This document shows, piece by piece, positions 9,509 to 15,694 of a stretch of 15,694 bases of DNA. The DNA lies in assembly GCA_022796315.1 (NCBI GenBank), contig JAAWIL010000028.1, positions 1 through 15,694 of the forward strand, in the 5' to 3' direction. The translations under genes and the position numbers were made by a program. The stretch is from Oscillibacter sp. GTDB taxonomy: Bacteria > Bacillota > Clostridia > Oscillospirales > Oscillospiraceae. Numbering within the stretch: position 1 is the first letter of the stretch; each line of letters starts with the position of its first letter. The notes beneath the pieces were generated by a model. The model was given only the letters and a program-made list of their open reading frames with translations, had not been told where the DNA came from and did no database searches.

Positions 9509-9545
9509 GGGGAGCGGGTTTTCACCCGCTCCCCTTGCTTCTTTC
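9509..9545. terminator. Bidirectional terminator between mfd and the thiolase gene
   Basis: A perfect 11-bp stem, GGGGAGCGGGT (9509-9519) with ACCCGCTCCCC (9524-9534) and loop TTTC, lies 12 bp after the mfd stop. It is followed rightward by TTGCTTCTTTC and leftward by TGTTTTG, so it can end both convergent transcripts. Confidence 0.85.
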
Positions 9546-9547
9546 AG

Positions 9548-9567
9548 TTTCCCGGACCTCCGGGAAA
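9548..9567 (-). terminator. Hairpin abutting the thiolase stop codon
   Basis: A perfect 8-bp stem TTTCCCGG/CCGGGAAA with loop AGGT starts at the base right after the thiolase stop codon (9570-9568). There is no T-run, so it more likely protects or supplements the stronger terminator 14 bp further on than ends transcription itself. Confidence 0.45.
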
Positions 9568-10827
9568 TCAGCACTTCTCCACGATGACGGTGGTGGCCAT
9601 GCCGCCGCCGATGCAGAGGGTGGCCATGCCCTTCTTGGCCTCGTCGCGCTTGAGCATCTCGTGGATCAGGGTGACCACGATGCGGGCGCCGGAGCAGCCG
9701 ATGGGGTGGCCCAGGGCGATGGCGCCGCCGTTGACGTTGACCTTCTCCATGTCGAAGTCCAGCTCGCGGGCCACGGCCACGCACTGGGCGGCGAAGGCCT
9801 CGTTGGCCTCGATCAGGTCAATGTCCTTGATGGTGAGGCCGGCCTTCTCCATGGCCTGACGGCAGGCGGGCACGGGGCCCACACCCATGATCTTGGGGTC
9901 CACACCGCCCTGGCCCCAGCCGATCAGCTTCGCCATGGGCTTCAGGCCGTACTTCTTCACAGCCTCGCCGGAGGCCAGGATCAGGGCCGCGGCGCCGTCG
10001 TTCAGGCCGGAGGCGTTGGCGGCGGTGACGCGCTGCTCGTGCTTGCGGGCGTCGGCCTCGTGAACCTTGGTGGGCTCAAAGGTATGGACAATCTCGTCCT
10101 CCACGCCGTCGGGGCCCACGGGGAAGGCGCCCCGGAGCTTGGAGACGCTCTCAACGGTGGTGCCGGGCTTCGGATACTCGTCCACCTTGAACTCCACGGT
10201 CTCCTTCTTAACCTTCACGGGGACGGGGACGATCTCGTCGTTGAAGCGGCCGGACTCGATGGCGGCCACGGCCTTCTGCTGAGAGGAGGCGGCGAACTCG
10301 TCCAGCTCCTGGCGGGTCACGCCCCACACGTCGCAGACGTTCTCGGCGGTGGTGCCCATGTGATAGTTGTTATAGGCGTCCCACAGGCCGTCCTTGATCA
10401 TGGTGTCCACGATCTTCTTGTCGCTCATGCGGGCGCCCCAGCGGGCGTCGGGAATGGCGTAGGGAGCCTGGGACATGCTCTCGGTGCCGCCGCAGAGGAT
10501 GATGTCGGCGTCCCCGGCCAGGATGGTGCGGGCCGCCTCGATCATGGTCTTCATGCCGGAGCCGCAGACCATGTTCACGGTGTAGGCGGGCACGGAATAG
10601 GGGATGCCGCCCTTGACCGCCACCTGGCGGGCGATGTTCTGGCCCAGGCCGGTGGTCAGCACGCCGCCGAACATGACCTCGTCAATGGTCTCGGGCTTCA
10701 CGCCGGAGCGCTTGAGCACTTCCTTGACCACGATGGCGCCCAGCTCGGTGGCGGGGGTGTTCTTCAGAGCGCCGCCGAAGGAACCGATGGCGGTACGGCA
10801 GCAGTTTACGACATAGAGCTCTTTCAT
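9568..10827 (-). CDS. thlA: Acetyl-CoA acetyltransferase (thiolase)
   Basis: This biosynthetic thiolase condenses two acetyl-CoA into acetoacetyl-CoA, usually the first step of the butyrate route in anaerobic Clostridia. Active-site features are the nucleophile Cys88 in NMVCGSGMK, NEAFAAQ (342-348), His374 in GHPIGCSGAR, and the second cysteine Cys405 in LCIGGGM. The usual GGGMG end of that last motif reads GGGMA here. At 419 aa it is about 25 residues longer than typical enzymes. The excess lies at roughly 235-266, between LRGAF and the conserved NASGLNDGAAA, and is rich in acidic residues and histidine. GAGG 7 nt upstream supports the ATG start. It has its own near-perfect promoter and is convergent with mfd. 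No other butyrate-pathway gene is in view, so the pathway assignment is inference. A degradative role is possible but less likely. Confidence 0.95.
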   Translation of the reverse strand: MKELYVVNCCRTAIGSFGGALKNTPATELGAIVVKEVLKRSGVKPETIDEVMFGGVLTTGLGQNIARQVAVKGGIPYSVPAYTVNMVCGSGMKTMIEAARTILAGDADIILCGGTESMSQAPYAIPDARWGARMSDKKIVDTMIKDGLWDAYNNYHMGTTAENVCDVWGVTRQELDEFAASSQQKAVAAIESGRFNDEIVPVPVKVKKETVEFKVDEYPKPGTTVESVSKLRGAFPVGPDGVEDEIVHTFEPTKVHEADARKHEQRVTAANASGLNDGAAALILASGEAVKKYGLKPMAKLIGWGQGGVDPKIMGVGPVPACRQAMEKAGLTIKDIDLIEANEAFAAQCVAVARELDFDMEKVNVNGGAIALGHPIGCSGARIVVTLIHEMLKRDEAKKGMATLCIGGGMATTVIVEKC

Positions 10828-10945
10828 GTTGAATCCTCACTTCTCATGTTTTGTAGACGGCGTCCGCCGCCGTCCCGGTTGGCGCGGAGGAGGACCCGCC
10901 GGACCGTTCCGCCCGGCAGGCCGGTGCCTGAATCTTACACCTCCG

Positions 10946-10974
10946 ATTATAGTGGATCTCCCGGCCCGCGTCAA
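10946..10974 (-). promoter_or_regulatory. Sigma-A promoter of the thiolase gene
   Basis: On the minus strand the -35 box TTGACG (10974-10969), a 17-nt spacer and the -10 box TATAAT (10951-10946) match the consensus at all but one position. The predicted leader is about 110 nt and contains the 7-bp hairpin GACGGCG/CGCCGTC (10856-10874) upstream of the ribosome-binding site. High expression is expected. Confidence 0.85.
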
Positions 10975-11000
10975 TGATAATCTAATCTGTCACATACTTT

Positions 11001-11018
11001 TTGTTAAATCTTTGTCAA
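11001..11018 (+). promoter_or_regulatory. Candidate Rex-like operator, box 1
   Basis: TTGTTAAATCTTTGTCAA lies 26 bp upstream of the thiolase -35 box. Its left half equals the TTGTTAA half-site of the clostridial Rex consensus (TTGTTAA-N4-TTAACAA), but the right half fits only partly. Rex is an NADH/NAD+-sensing repressor known to control thiolase and butyrate genes in clostridia. Confidence 0.35.
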
Positions 11019-11042
11019 AATCGCGCCTTGGATTGTGCGAAT

Positions 11043-11060
11043 TTGACTAATTTTTAACAA
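11043..11060 (-). promoter_or_regulatory. Candidate Rex-like operator, box 2
   Basis: On the minus strand this reads TTGTTAAAAATTAGTCAA, matching box 1 at 15 of 18 positions but in opposite orientation, with centres 42 bp apart (about four helical turns). It ends 10 bp from the stop codon of the foldase-like gene. The regulator identity is inferred from resemblance only. Confidence 0.3.
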
Positions 11061-11070
11061 GTGCAGGGAC

Positions 11071-12063
11071 TCACGATGCGGAGGCGCTCCGGCGGGCCTC
11101 CTGAAAGGCCTCGTAAAAGGCGGCGGCGTCCAGGGCATCATAGGCCGGGGCGGCGGCCACCTGGGCCTGCCGGGCGGCGGACTCCAGCAGGGCGTCAAAG
11201 CACCCGTCCAGCAGGGCGCCGGTGTCCAGGGGCAGGCGGCGGAGGATGGAGAACCCCTCCTCTGACTCCAGAATGCCGGAGTACTGGCCCTCCTCCATGG
11301 TCTTTGCCGCCGCCAGCAGCGTCTCGTCCAGGCCTCCCTCCTCCGTCAGGACGGTCCGGGGGCCCGCCGGATCGTCTCCGGCGGAGGCCAGCTCGGTGAA
11401 CGCCGCCGCCTGGTCCTCCGCGCCGTTGAGCCGGGAGAAGAGCTCCGAGATCCGCTGCCGGGCGGCCTCCCGGTCCTCTCCGCCGGAGACCAGAATGCGG
11501 TCCAGGGTCAGGGCCCCCAGCTCCCGGCCGTAGGACGCCAGGTCCTCCTCCGTGGGGGCCAGGGCGCTGCCCTGGGTGTGATAGAGGGCGTAGAGGGCGG
11601 CGTAGCTCCGCCCCACGTCCTCCAGCTGCCGCAGCTGAGCCTCCGTCAGCCCCAGGTCCGGCAGGGCCTGGGCCGTCTCCGTCTCCTCCTCCGGCGTCTC
11701 GCAGCCGTAGGCGTCCGCCCAGTTCTCCACCACCGTATAGAGGGCCGTATTGGCCAGGGCCTGGTCCTTGGCGTAGTCGGCCAGGGTGCCGCCGGGCACC
11801 GGGGCGGACCAGTCCAGGGGCAGCGCCGACTGGGCGTAGCGCTCCGCCAGCTGGTCGCAGGTGTAGGCCAGCCAGTAGAGGTACCGCCAGGCGGGCACCT
11901 CCCGTCCGTCAATGGTCAGCAGAATCTCCTCCTCCGTCAGTCCCGAGGCCGTCTCCAGCAGCGTGGCCGGCCGGGGGGACTCCGGGGCGCCGGGCTCCCT
12001 CCTGCCGCAGGCGGTGAGGCACAGGCACAGTGCCAGAACCAGAACGGCGATCCGTTTTTGCAT
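11071..12063 (-). CDS. Foldase-like (SurA/PrsA-type) lipoprotein with degenerate parvulin domain
   Basis: The 330-aa product has a lipoprotein signal peptide: MQKR, a hydrophobic stretch and the lipobox LTAC with Cys19, so it should be anchored outside the membrane. A SurA-N-like helical region follows (about 40-170), beginning with a TIDGREV segment typical of PrsA/SurA starts. A parvulin-shaped region covers about 175-278. The family's conserved histidines appear lost: the HILV segment reads DRILV (189-192 for RILV with Asp188) and the GYHII segment reads GFSIL (270-274). It is therefore probably a chaperone-like binder rather than an active prolyl isomerase. The ATG at 12063-12061 has AGGAG (12076-12072) 8 nt upstream; a GTG three codons earlier is less well placed. 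It is divergent from the SLH surface enzyme, a possible client. Foldase genes often sit beside mfd; here one is inverted with the thiolase gene in between. Confidence 0.75.
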   Translation of the reverse strand: MQKRIAVLVLALCLCLTACGRREPGAPESPRPATLLETASGLTEEEILLTIDGREVPAWRYLYWLAYTCDQLAERYAQSALPLDWSAPVPGGTLADYAKDQALANTALYTVVENWADAYGCETPEEETETAQALPDLGLTEAQLRQLEDVGRSYAALYALYHTQGSALAPTEEDLASYGRELGALTLDRILVSGGEDREAARQRISELFSRLNGAEDQAAAFTELASAGDDPAGPRTVLTEEGGLDETLLAAAKTMEEGQYSGILESEEGFSILRRLPLDTGALLDGCFDALLESAARQAQVAAAPAYDALDAAAFYEAFQEARRSASAS

Positions 12064-12311
12064 CCCTTCCACTCCTCTCCCAACAGGTTGTCCCCCATAT
12101 ATATGCGGGGAGCGGCGGGGTTATGCCCCTGGGCCGGGGCGGGGAGGGGCGGTCTTTACGGAGGCGCGCTCCGGGGGGCATCGGGCCCTCCTTCCCCGCC
12201 CCGGACCACCCCGATCCCCAAAATTTGTTCTTATTTTGACGTTTACTTTATCTGAAAAATGTGCTATGCTGGGAACCGTTATGGATTCCACCGGACAGTT
12301 TGGAGGACACT
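12064..12311. other. Divergent region between the foldase and SLH-protein genes
   Basis: This 248-bp gene-free spacer is mostly extremely GC-rich, with an AT-rich patch at 12220-12260. The rightward promoter is at 12242-12270. For the leftward foldase gene the only promoter-like feature is an ATATATAT core (about 12098-12107) flanked by CCCC/GGGG, with no clear -35 box; this call is weak. Confidence 0.4.
12242..12270 (+). promoter_or_regulatory. Probable promoter of the SLH surface protein gene
   Basis: TTTACT (12242-12247), a 17-nt spacer and TATGCT (12265-12270), the latter preceded by TGC to give an extended -10, lie about 40 nt before the start codon. A better -35 (TTGACG at 12236) would need a 23-nt spacer and is not favoured. 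Confidence 0.55.
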
Positions 12312-15300
12312 ATGAACCATCGTTTTCGCAAAGCACTCTCGGCTCTGATGGCGCTGGCGCTGCTGTGGGGCCTGATTCTTCCCGCCGGGGCCTCCCCGGC
12401 CCTGGGAGAGGACCTCACCGCCAAGAACACGGAGCTCCACCGGGAGACTCAGCTCTCCACCAACGTCTTCTGGAGCACCGCCTACAACGACGTGCGGACA
12501 GAGAACCTGATTACTTACCGGCCCAGCTACGACGTGACCCCCATCGTCAACGCCGGGTCCGTGCTGACGGAGCGCAGCCGGGTCACCACCGCCGCCCGGG
12601 AGCTGGAGAACGCGGGCTACCGGGTGGTAGCCGGCCTCAACGGGGACTTCTACAACGTCAACAACGGCCTGCCCATCGGCATCGTGGTCACGGAGGGCCA
12701 GCTCCGCAGCAGCGACGCCGGGTACTACGCCATCGGCTTCCGGGCCGACGGCACCGCCATTCTGGGCAAGCCCGGCGTCACCGTCACCGCCGGCCTGGGC
12801 TTCACCGGCGGCGGCGAGGAGATCCAGCGGCGGATCACCGGCGTCAACAAGGCCCGGGTCTCCACCGGCGGCATCTACCTCTACACCTACGACTTCAACG
12901 CCAACCATACCACCGGCAACACGGAGGCCGGCATCGACGTGGTCTGCGACATCATCGACGGGCGGCTCTCCATCGGGGAGACCGTCACCCTCTCCGTGTC
13001 CCAGGTGCTGGAGGCCTCCTCCGCCACCGCCGTCGGGCCGGAGCAGGTGGTGCTGTCGGCCAACCTGAAATCCGACGCCTACCACGTGGACGCCCTGCGG
13101 AGCCTTCAGCCCGGTGCCCTGATCACCGTCTCCGCCCTCTCCGCCAACGAGGGCTGGAACGACGTGGAGTACGCCATCGGCTCCCTCTACTCCCTGGTGC
13201 AGAACGGCGCGGTCTCCTCCGGACTGGAGGCCGGCTCCGCCCCCCGCACCGCCGTGGGACAGACCGCCGGCGGCGACCTCATCTTCTACACCATCGACGG
13301 CCGGAAGTCCGGCCACTCCATCGGCGCAACCATGACCCAGGTGGCCCAGCGGCTCATCGAGCTGGGCTGTGTAACGGCCCTGTGCCTGGACGGCGGCGGG
13401 TCCACCACCCTCTCTGTCACCCAGCCGGACCAGCTGGCGGCCAAAACCGTCAACACTCCCTCCGACGGCGCGGAGCGCTCCGTGACCAACCAGATCTTCC
13501 TGGTGGCCTCCAACGAGCCCACCGGGGAACTGGACCACTTCTACGTCCAGGCGGACCACGCCTATGTGCTGGCGGGCAGCAGCGTACACATCTCCGCCGC
13601 CGCTATTGACACCCATTACATCCCCATGGAGGAGCGCTACGAGCTGGAGACCTCCGACGGGGAGCTGACCGGGGACACCCTGGTGACCCCCCGGTCCGGC
13701 GGGGAGATCACCGTCACCGCCTACAACGGCCACAGCCAGGGGGAGACCACGATCCACGCCATCGCCAACCCCACCGCCGTGGCCATCCGGGACGCCAGCA
13801 GCGCCATCATCCAGACCCTGACCGCCGCACCCGGCGCCACGGTGAAGCTCACCGGCTCCGCCTCCTGGAACCACGTCTCCCTGAAAGCGGACCCGGAGGC
13901 CTTTGACTGGACCGTGGAGGGCGGTATCGGCACCGTCGACCCCCTGGGCAATTTCACCGCCTCCACGCCCGGCACCGGCACCATCACCGTCTCCGCCGGG
14001 GGCCGCACCGCCTCCGTGCAGGTCACCGTCTCCGGCTCCCCCCTGCGGTGCCTGGAGGACTTTGAGGACGACGCCATGATCTTCAACGGCACCAACTATG
14101 GCACCGCCCTCACCCGCACAGACACCGCGGAGTACGTCCGCCTGGGCCGGGGCGCCGGAAAGTGGGACTACACTTTGGACCTCTACAACGACTATGGCAC
14201 CGGCTACGAGTCCCGGCTGGACCTGACCTCCCCGATCACCACCGCCCCCCATGACACCCTCAGCTTCTGGGTCTACGGGGACAGCTCCGGCAACGCCCTG
14301 ACCCTCCGGTACTTCGACGGCACCAGAACCGGCCAGGAGCTCTTCCTCACCACCCTGGACGCCACCGGCTGGCAGCAGGTCACCGTCTCCCTGACCGACA
14401 TCAGCATCCAGGAGATCGAGGGCCTGGCTATCCACCGGGAGACGGACATCACCGCAGGCACCGGCGGCAGCGGCACGATCTATCTGGACCACCTGGTTCT
14501 CTCCCGGAGCGGCGCGGTGGACGCCCAGCCCCCCACCGTGACGCTCCAGGTCAACGGAACCGCCCTCACCGGCACGGTCAAGGACGCCGTGGACGGCGTG
14601 CCCGCCAAGACCGGTCTCCGGGTGGCCTATGACGGCAAAGCCCTCAATTTCAACTACAACGAGTCCACCGGCGCGCTCTCCGCCACCCTCCCCGCCGCCG
14701 ACGGCGCGGCCCACCGGGTCACCGTCACGGCCCGGGACGTCTCCGGCAACCTTGGCCGGGCCTCCCGGGACATCGCGGCCGGCGCGAACCGGACCCCCAA
14801 GTTCTCCGACACGAAGGGCTACTGGGCCGTGGACTACTGCGACTTCCTGTACGCGCACGGCATTGACAAGGGCTTCCGCGACGGGACCTTCCGCCCGGAC
14901 CAGAAGCTGACCCGGCTCCAATTCGCGGAGATGCTCTACAACACCCTGGTACACACCGGGGAGCTGAACCCGGCCGACTACGCCGGAGTCATCCTGCCCT
15001 TCGCGGATCTGAGCGCCATTCCCGCCGCGTCCCTGCCGGCGGTACAGGCGCTGTACACGGAGGGGATCATCAACGGGAGCGAGAAGGACGGGGTGCTGTC
15101 CTTCAACCCCAGCGGGCTGCTGACCCGGGCCCAGGCGTCGGCGATGATTGGCCGGGCGCAGGAGAAGGGGTACGCGGAAGCGCCGCTGAATTTCACGGAT
15201 GCGGGGAAGATTCCCGCCTATGCGGCGTACTATATTCAGACGATGGTATCCCAGGGGATTCTCAGCGGGTATCAGGACGGGAGCTTCAAGCCGGGTAATC

Positions 15301-15347
15301 ACATTACCAGAGGGCAGATGGCCAAGATTTTGTACAGTATGCTGTAA
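12312..15347 (+). CDS. SLH-anchored phosphodiester glycosidase (NAGPA-type) surface protein
   Basis: The 1011-aa exported protein starts with a signal peptide (MNHRFRK, a hydrophobic stretch, LPAGASPA; cleavage near residue 30). A NAGPA-family domain covers about 70-405, marked by NGDFYN (110-115), TIDGR and CLDGGGSTTL (358-367). The human namesake removes GlcNAc from GlcNAc-1-phosphodiesters; bacterial members are thought to act on cell-surface or exopolysaccharide glycan phosphodiesters. Ig-like beta strands follow, then a jelly-roll-like, possibly carbohydrate-binding region from LEDFEDD (581) to YLDHLVLS (about 731) and an Ig-like repeat (about 738-815). Three SLH domains begin at F831, F897 and F961. 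Their TRLQ, TRAQ and TRGQ motifs correspond to the TRAE motif that binds pyruvylated wall polymers. GGAGG 5 nt upstream supports the ATG. The true substrate is unknown. Confidence 0.88.
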   Translation: MNHRFRKALSALMALALLWGLILPAGASPALGEDLTAKNTELHRETQLSTNVFWSTAYNDVRTENLITYRPSYDVTPIVNAGSVLTERSRVTTAARELENAGYRVVAGLNGDFYNVNNGLPIGIVVTEGQLRSSDAGYYAIGFRADGTAILGKPGVTVTAGLGFTGGGEEIQRRITGVNKARVSTGGIYLYTYDFNANHTTGNTEAGIDVVCDIIDGRLSIGETVTLSVSQVLEASSATAVGPEQVVLSANLKSDAYHVDALRSLQPGALITVSALSANEGWNDVEYAIGSLYSLVQNGAVSSGLEAGSAPRTAVGQTAGGDLIFYTIDGRKSGHSIGATMTQVAQRLIELGCVTALCLDGGGSTTLSVTQPDQLAAKTVNTPSDGAERSVTNQIFLVASNEPTGELDHFYVQADHAYVLAGSSVHISAAAIDTHYIPMEERYELETSDGELTGDTLVTPRSGGEITVTAYNGHSQGETTIHAIANPTAVAIRDASSAIIQTLTAAPGATVKLTGSASWNHVSLKADPEAFDWTVEGGIGTVDPLGNFTASTPGTGTITVSAGGRTASVQVTVSGSPLRCLEDFEDDAMIFNGTNYGTALTRTDTAEYVRLGRGAGKWDYTLDLYNDYGTGYESRLDLTSPITTAPHDTLSFWVYGDSSGNALTLRYFDGTRTGQELFLTTLDATGWQQVTVSLTDISIQEIEGLAIHRETDITAGTGGSGTIYLDHLVLSRSGAVDAQPPTVTLQVNGTALTGTVKDAVDGVPAKTGLRVAYDGKALNFNYNESTGALSATLPAADGAAHRVTVTARDVSGNLGRASRDIAAGANRTPKFSDTKGYWAVDYCDFLYAHGIDKGFRDGTFRPDQKLTRLQFAEMLYNTLVHTGELNPADYAGVILPFADLSAIPAASLPAVQALYTEGIINGSEKDGVLSFNPSGLLTRAQASAMIGRAQEKGYAEAPLNFTDAGKIPAYAAYYIQTMVSQGILSGYQDGSFKPGNHITRGQMAKILYSML

Positions 15348-15380
15348 ACGGGCGCGAAGCGCAGGAAAAAGTTCCTTTTG

Positions 15381-15406
15381 GTTCTTTTCCTTTCAAGGAA
15401 AAGAAC
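15381..15406. repeat. Perfect 12-nt inverted repeat
   Basis: GTTCTTTTCCTT (15381-15392), spacer TC and AAGGAAAAGAAC (15395-15406) are perfectly complementary. A related unpaired sequence, GTTCCTTTTG, lies just upstream (15371-15380). It sits 33 bp after the SLH gene stop and is not followed by T's, so it resembles a dispersed palindromic element more than a terminator. Confidence 0.75.
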
Positions 15407-15418
15407 AGACCCCCCCGT

Positions 15419-15443
15419 AAAAAACCTGCGGCAAAGCCGCAGG
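15419..15443 (-). terminator. Leftward intrinsic terminator
   Basis: On the minus strand CCTGCGGC, loop TTT and GCCGCAGG (15443-15425) form a perfect 8-bp stem followed directly by six T's (15424-15419). This is a textbook intrinsic terminator for leftward transcription, yet no leftward gene is visible to its right within the window. Confidence 0.7.
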
Positions 15444-15530
15444 CGGGAGACGTGAGCGAAACAGCAAAGCGCCTTTCGCGGGAAATCCCCTCCCAATGTA
15501 AACCAGAAGCAGTCCTCCCGCAAAAAGCAA

Positions 15531-15565
15531 GCCCGCCGTCCTATGGACGGCGGGCTCTGTTTTGC
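15531..15565 (+). terminator. Terminator hairpin downstream of the SLH gene
   Basis: A perfect 11-bp stem, GCCCGCCGTCC (15531-15541) with GGACGGCGGGC (15545-15555) and loop TAT, is followed rightward by TCTGTTTTG and leftward by TTGCTTTTTG, so it could act in both directions. It lies 183 bp after the SLH gene stop. Confidence 0.7.
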
Positions 15566-15600
15566 TGCCCTTTTTCCAACGCCGTTTCACGGCGCGTTTA

Positions 15601-15694
15601 GAGCCTGTTTAAAATCTCCCCGCGCATGTCTTGGCGGCGTATTTTCCGCCCTGACTGCGTTAAAAATCCTTGCCATCCGTCAGGATGCCTGCGG
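15601..15694. mobile_element. Partial MITE-like element, other terminus
   Basis: The element starts with GAGCCTGTTTAAAATCTC, preceded by TTA, and runs off the window edge. Its first 36 bases are an imperfect inverted match to the element end at 96. Its last 30 bases (15665-15694) are identical to bases 1-30 of the window. Overlapping those 30 bases yields a 160-bp element with both termini and an internal AAAAATCC/GGATTTTT hairpin. No coding sequence is present. Confidence 0.6.

Larger units (their letters stand above)
15348..15600. other. Gene-free 3' region with hairpins
   Basis: After the SLH gene there is no credible gene to the window edge (347 bp in total, including the element end at 15601). 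The stretch holds a perfect 12-nt inverted repeat at 15381-15406, a leftward terminator-like hairpin at 15419-15443 and a rightward or bidirectional one at 15531-15565. The terminator pointing left suggests that a minus-strand gene may lie beyond the right edge. Small ORFs here have no ribosome-binding site. Confidence 0.6.

Noticed and set aside
12236..12270. TTGACG paired with TATGCT as the SLH gene promoter
   Set aside because: The spacer would be 23 nt; TTTACT at 17 nt with an extended -10 is more plausible.
11912..13609. A 565-codon plus-strand frame over the foldase start and the SLH protein N-terminus
   Set aside because: It is out of frame with the recognised proteins on both sides and Arg/Pro/Gly-rich, typical of a GC shadow.
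12279..15302. A 1007-codon open frame on the minus strand opposite the SLH protein gene
   Set aside because: It is a high-GC shadow of the real gene: low-complexity Gly/Val/Leu-rich translation, no ribosome-binding site and no family motif.
15299..15523. Small minus-strand ORF of 74 codons at the SLH gene end
   Set aside because: It overlaps the SLH gene's coding end, two hairpins and a terminator, and has no ribosome-binding site.

Overview
The window is a GC-rich stretch of bacterial chromosome carrying nine protein-coding genes. Gene content (glycolytic pgk and tpiA, thiolase, prs-pth-mfd, a parvulin-like lipoprotein, an SLH-anchored surface enzyme) together with GGAGG ribosome-binding sites and near-consensus sigma-A promoters points to a Gram-positive, anaerobic, low-redox lifestyle. 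The best guess is a high-GC gut Clostridia of the Oscillospiraceae type (Flavonifractor or Oscillibacter relatives); this taxonomy is inferred from style and content, not from a search.

Layout. Positions 1-96 are the inner part and one end of a small inverted-repeat element. A leftward block follows, transcribed trmL (2672-3157), pgk (1236-2516), tpiA (102-875): a tRNA wobble-base methyltransferase and two glycolytic enzymes, with tpiA having its own strong promoter. A 317-bp divergent promoter region (3158-3474) separates it from a rightward block: a degenerate GlmU-like protein (3475-3999), prs (4030-4989), pth (5358-5945) and mfd (5978-9496). This is the classic Firmicutes order glmU-prs-pth-mfd, except that glmU is replaced by a 174-aa protein that seems to keep only a shrunken, motif-less nucleotidyltransferase domain. 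The 368-bp prs-pth gap is packed with long perfect inverted repeats and two 103-bp direct repeats.

A bidirectional hairpin terminator separates mfd from the convergent thiolase gene (9568-10827), which has a near-perfect promoter preceded by two similar TTGTTAA-type boxes that could be Rex (NADH-sensing) operators. Next, also leftward, is a foldase-like lipoprotein (11071-12063) lacking the usual parvulin histidines. Divergent from it is a 1011-aa secreted protein (12312-15347) with a phosphodiester glycosidase (NAGPA-type) domain, beta-sandwich regions and three C-terminal S-layer homology domains.

The last 347 bp hold three further hairpins, at least two of them terminator-like, and the other end of the small inverted-repeat element. 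The first 30 bases of the window equal the last 30, and the two ends spliced at that overlap reconstruct a plausible complete ~160-bp MITE with GAGCCTGTTT termini. The contig probably broke at copies of this repeat. No rRNA, tRNA, CRISPR array, intact transposase or riboswitch could be recognised.
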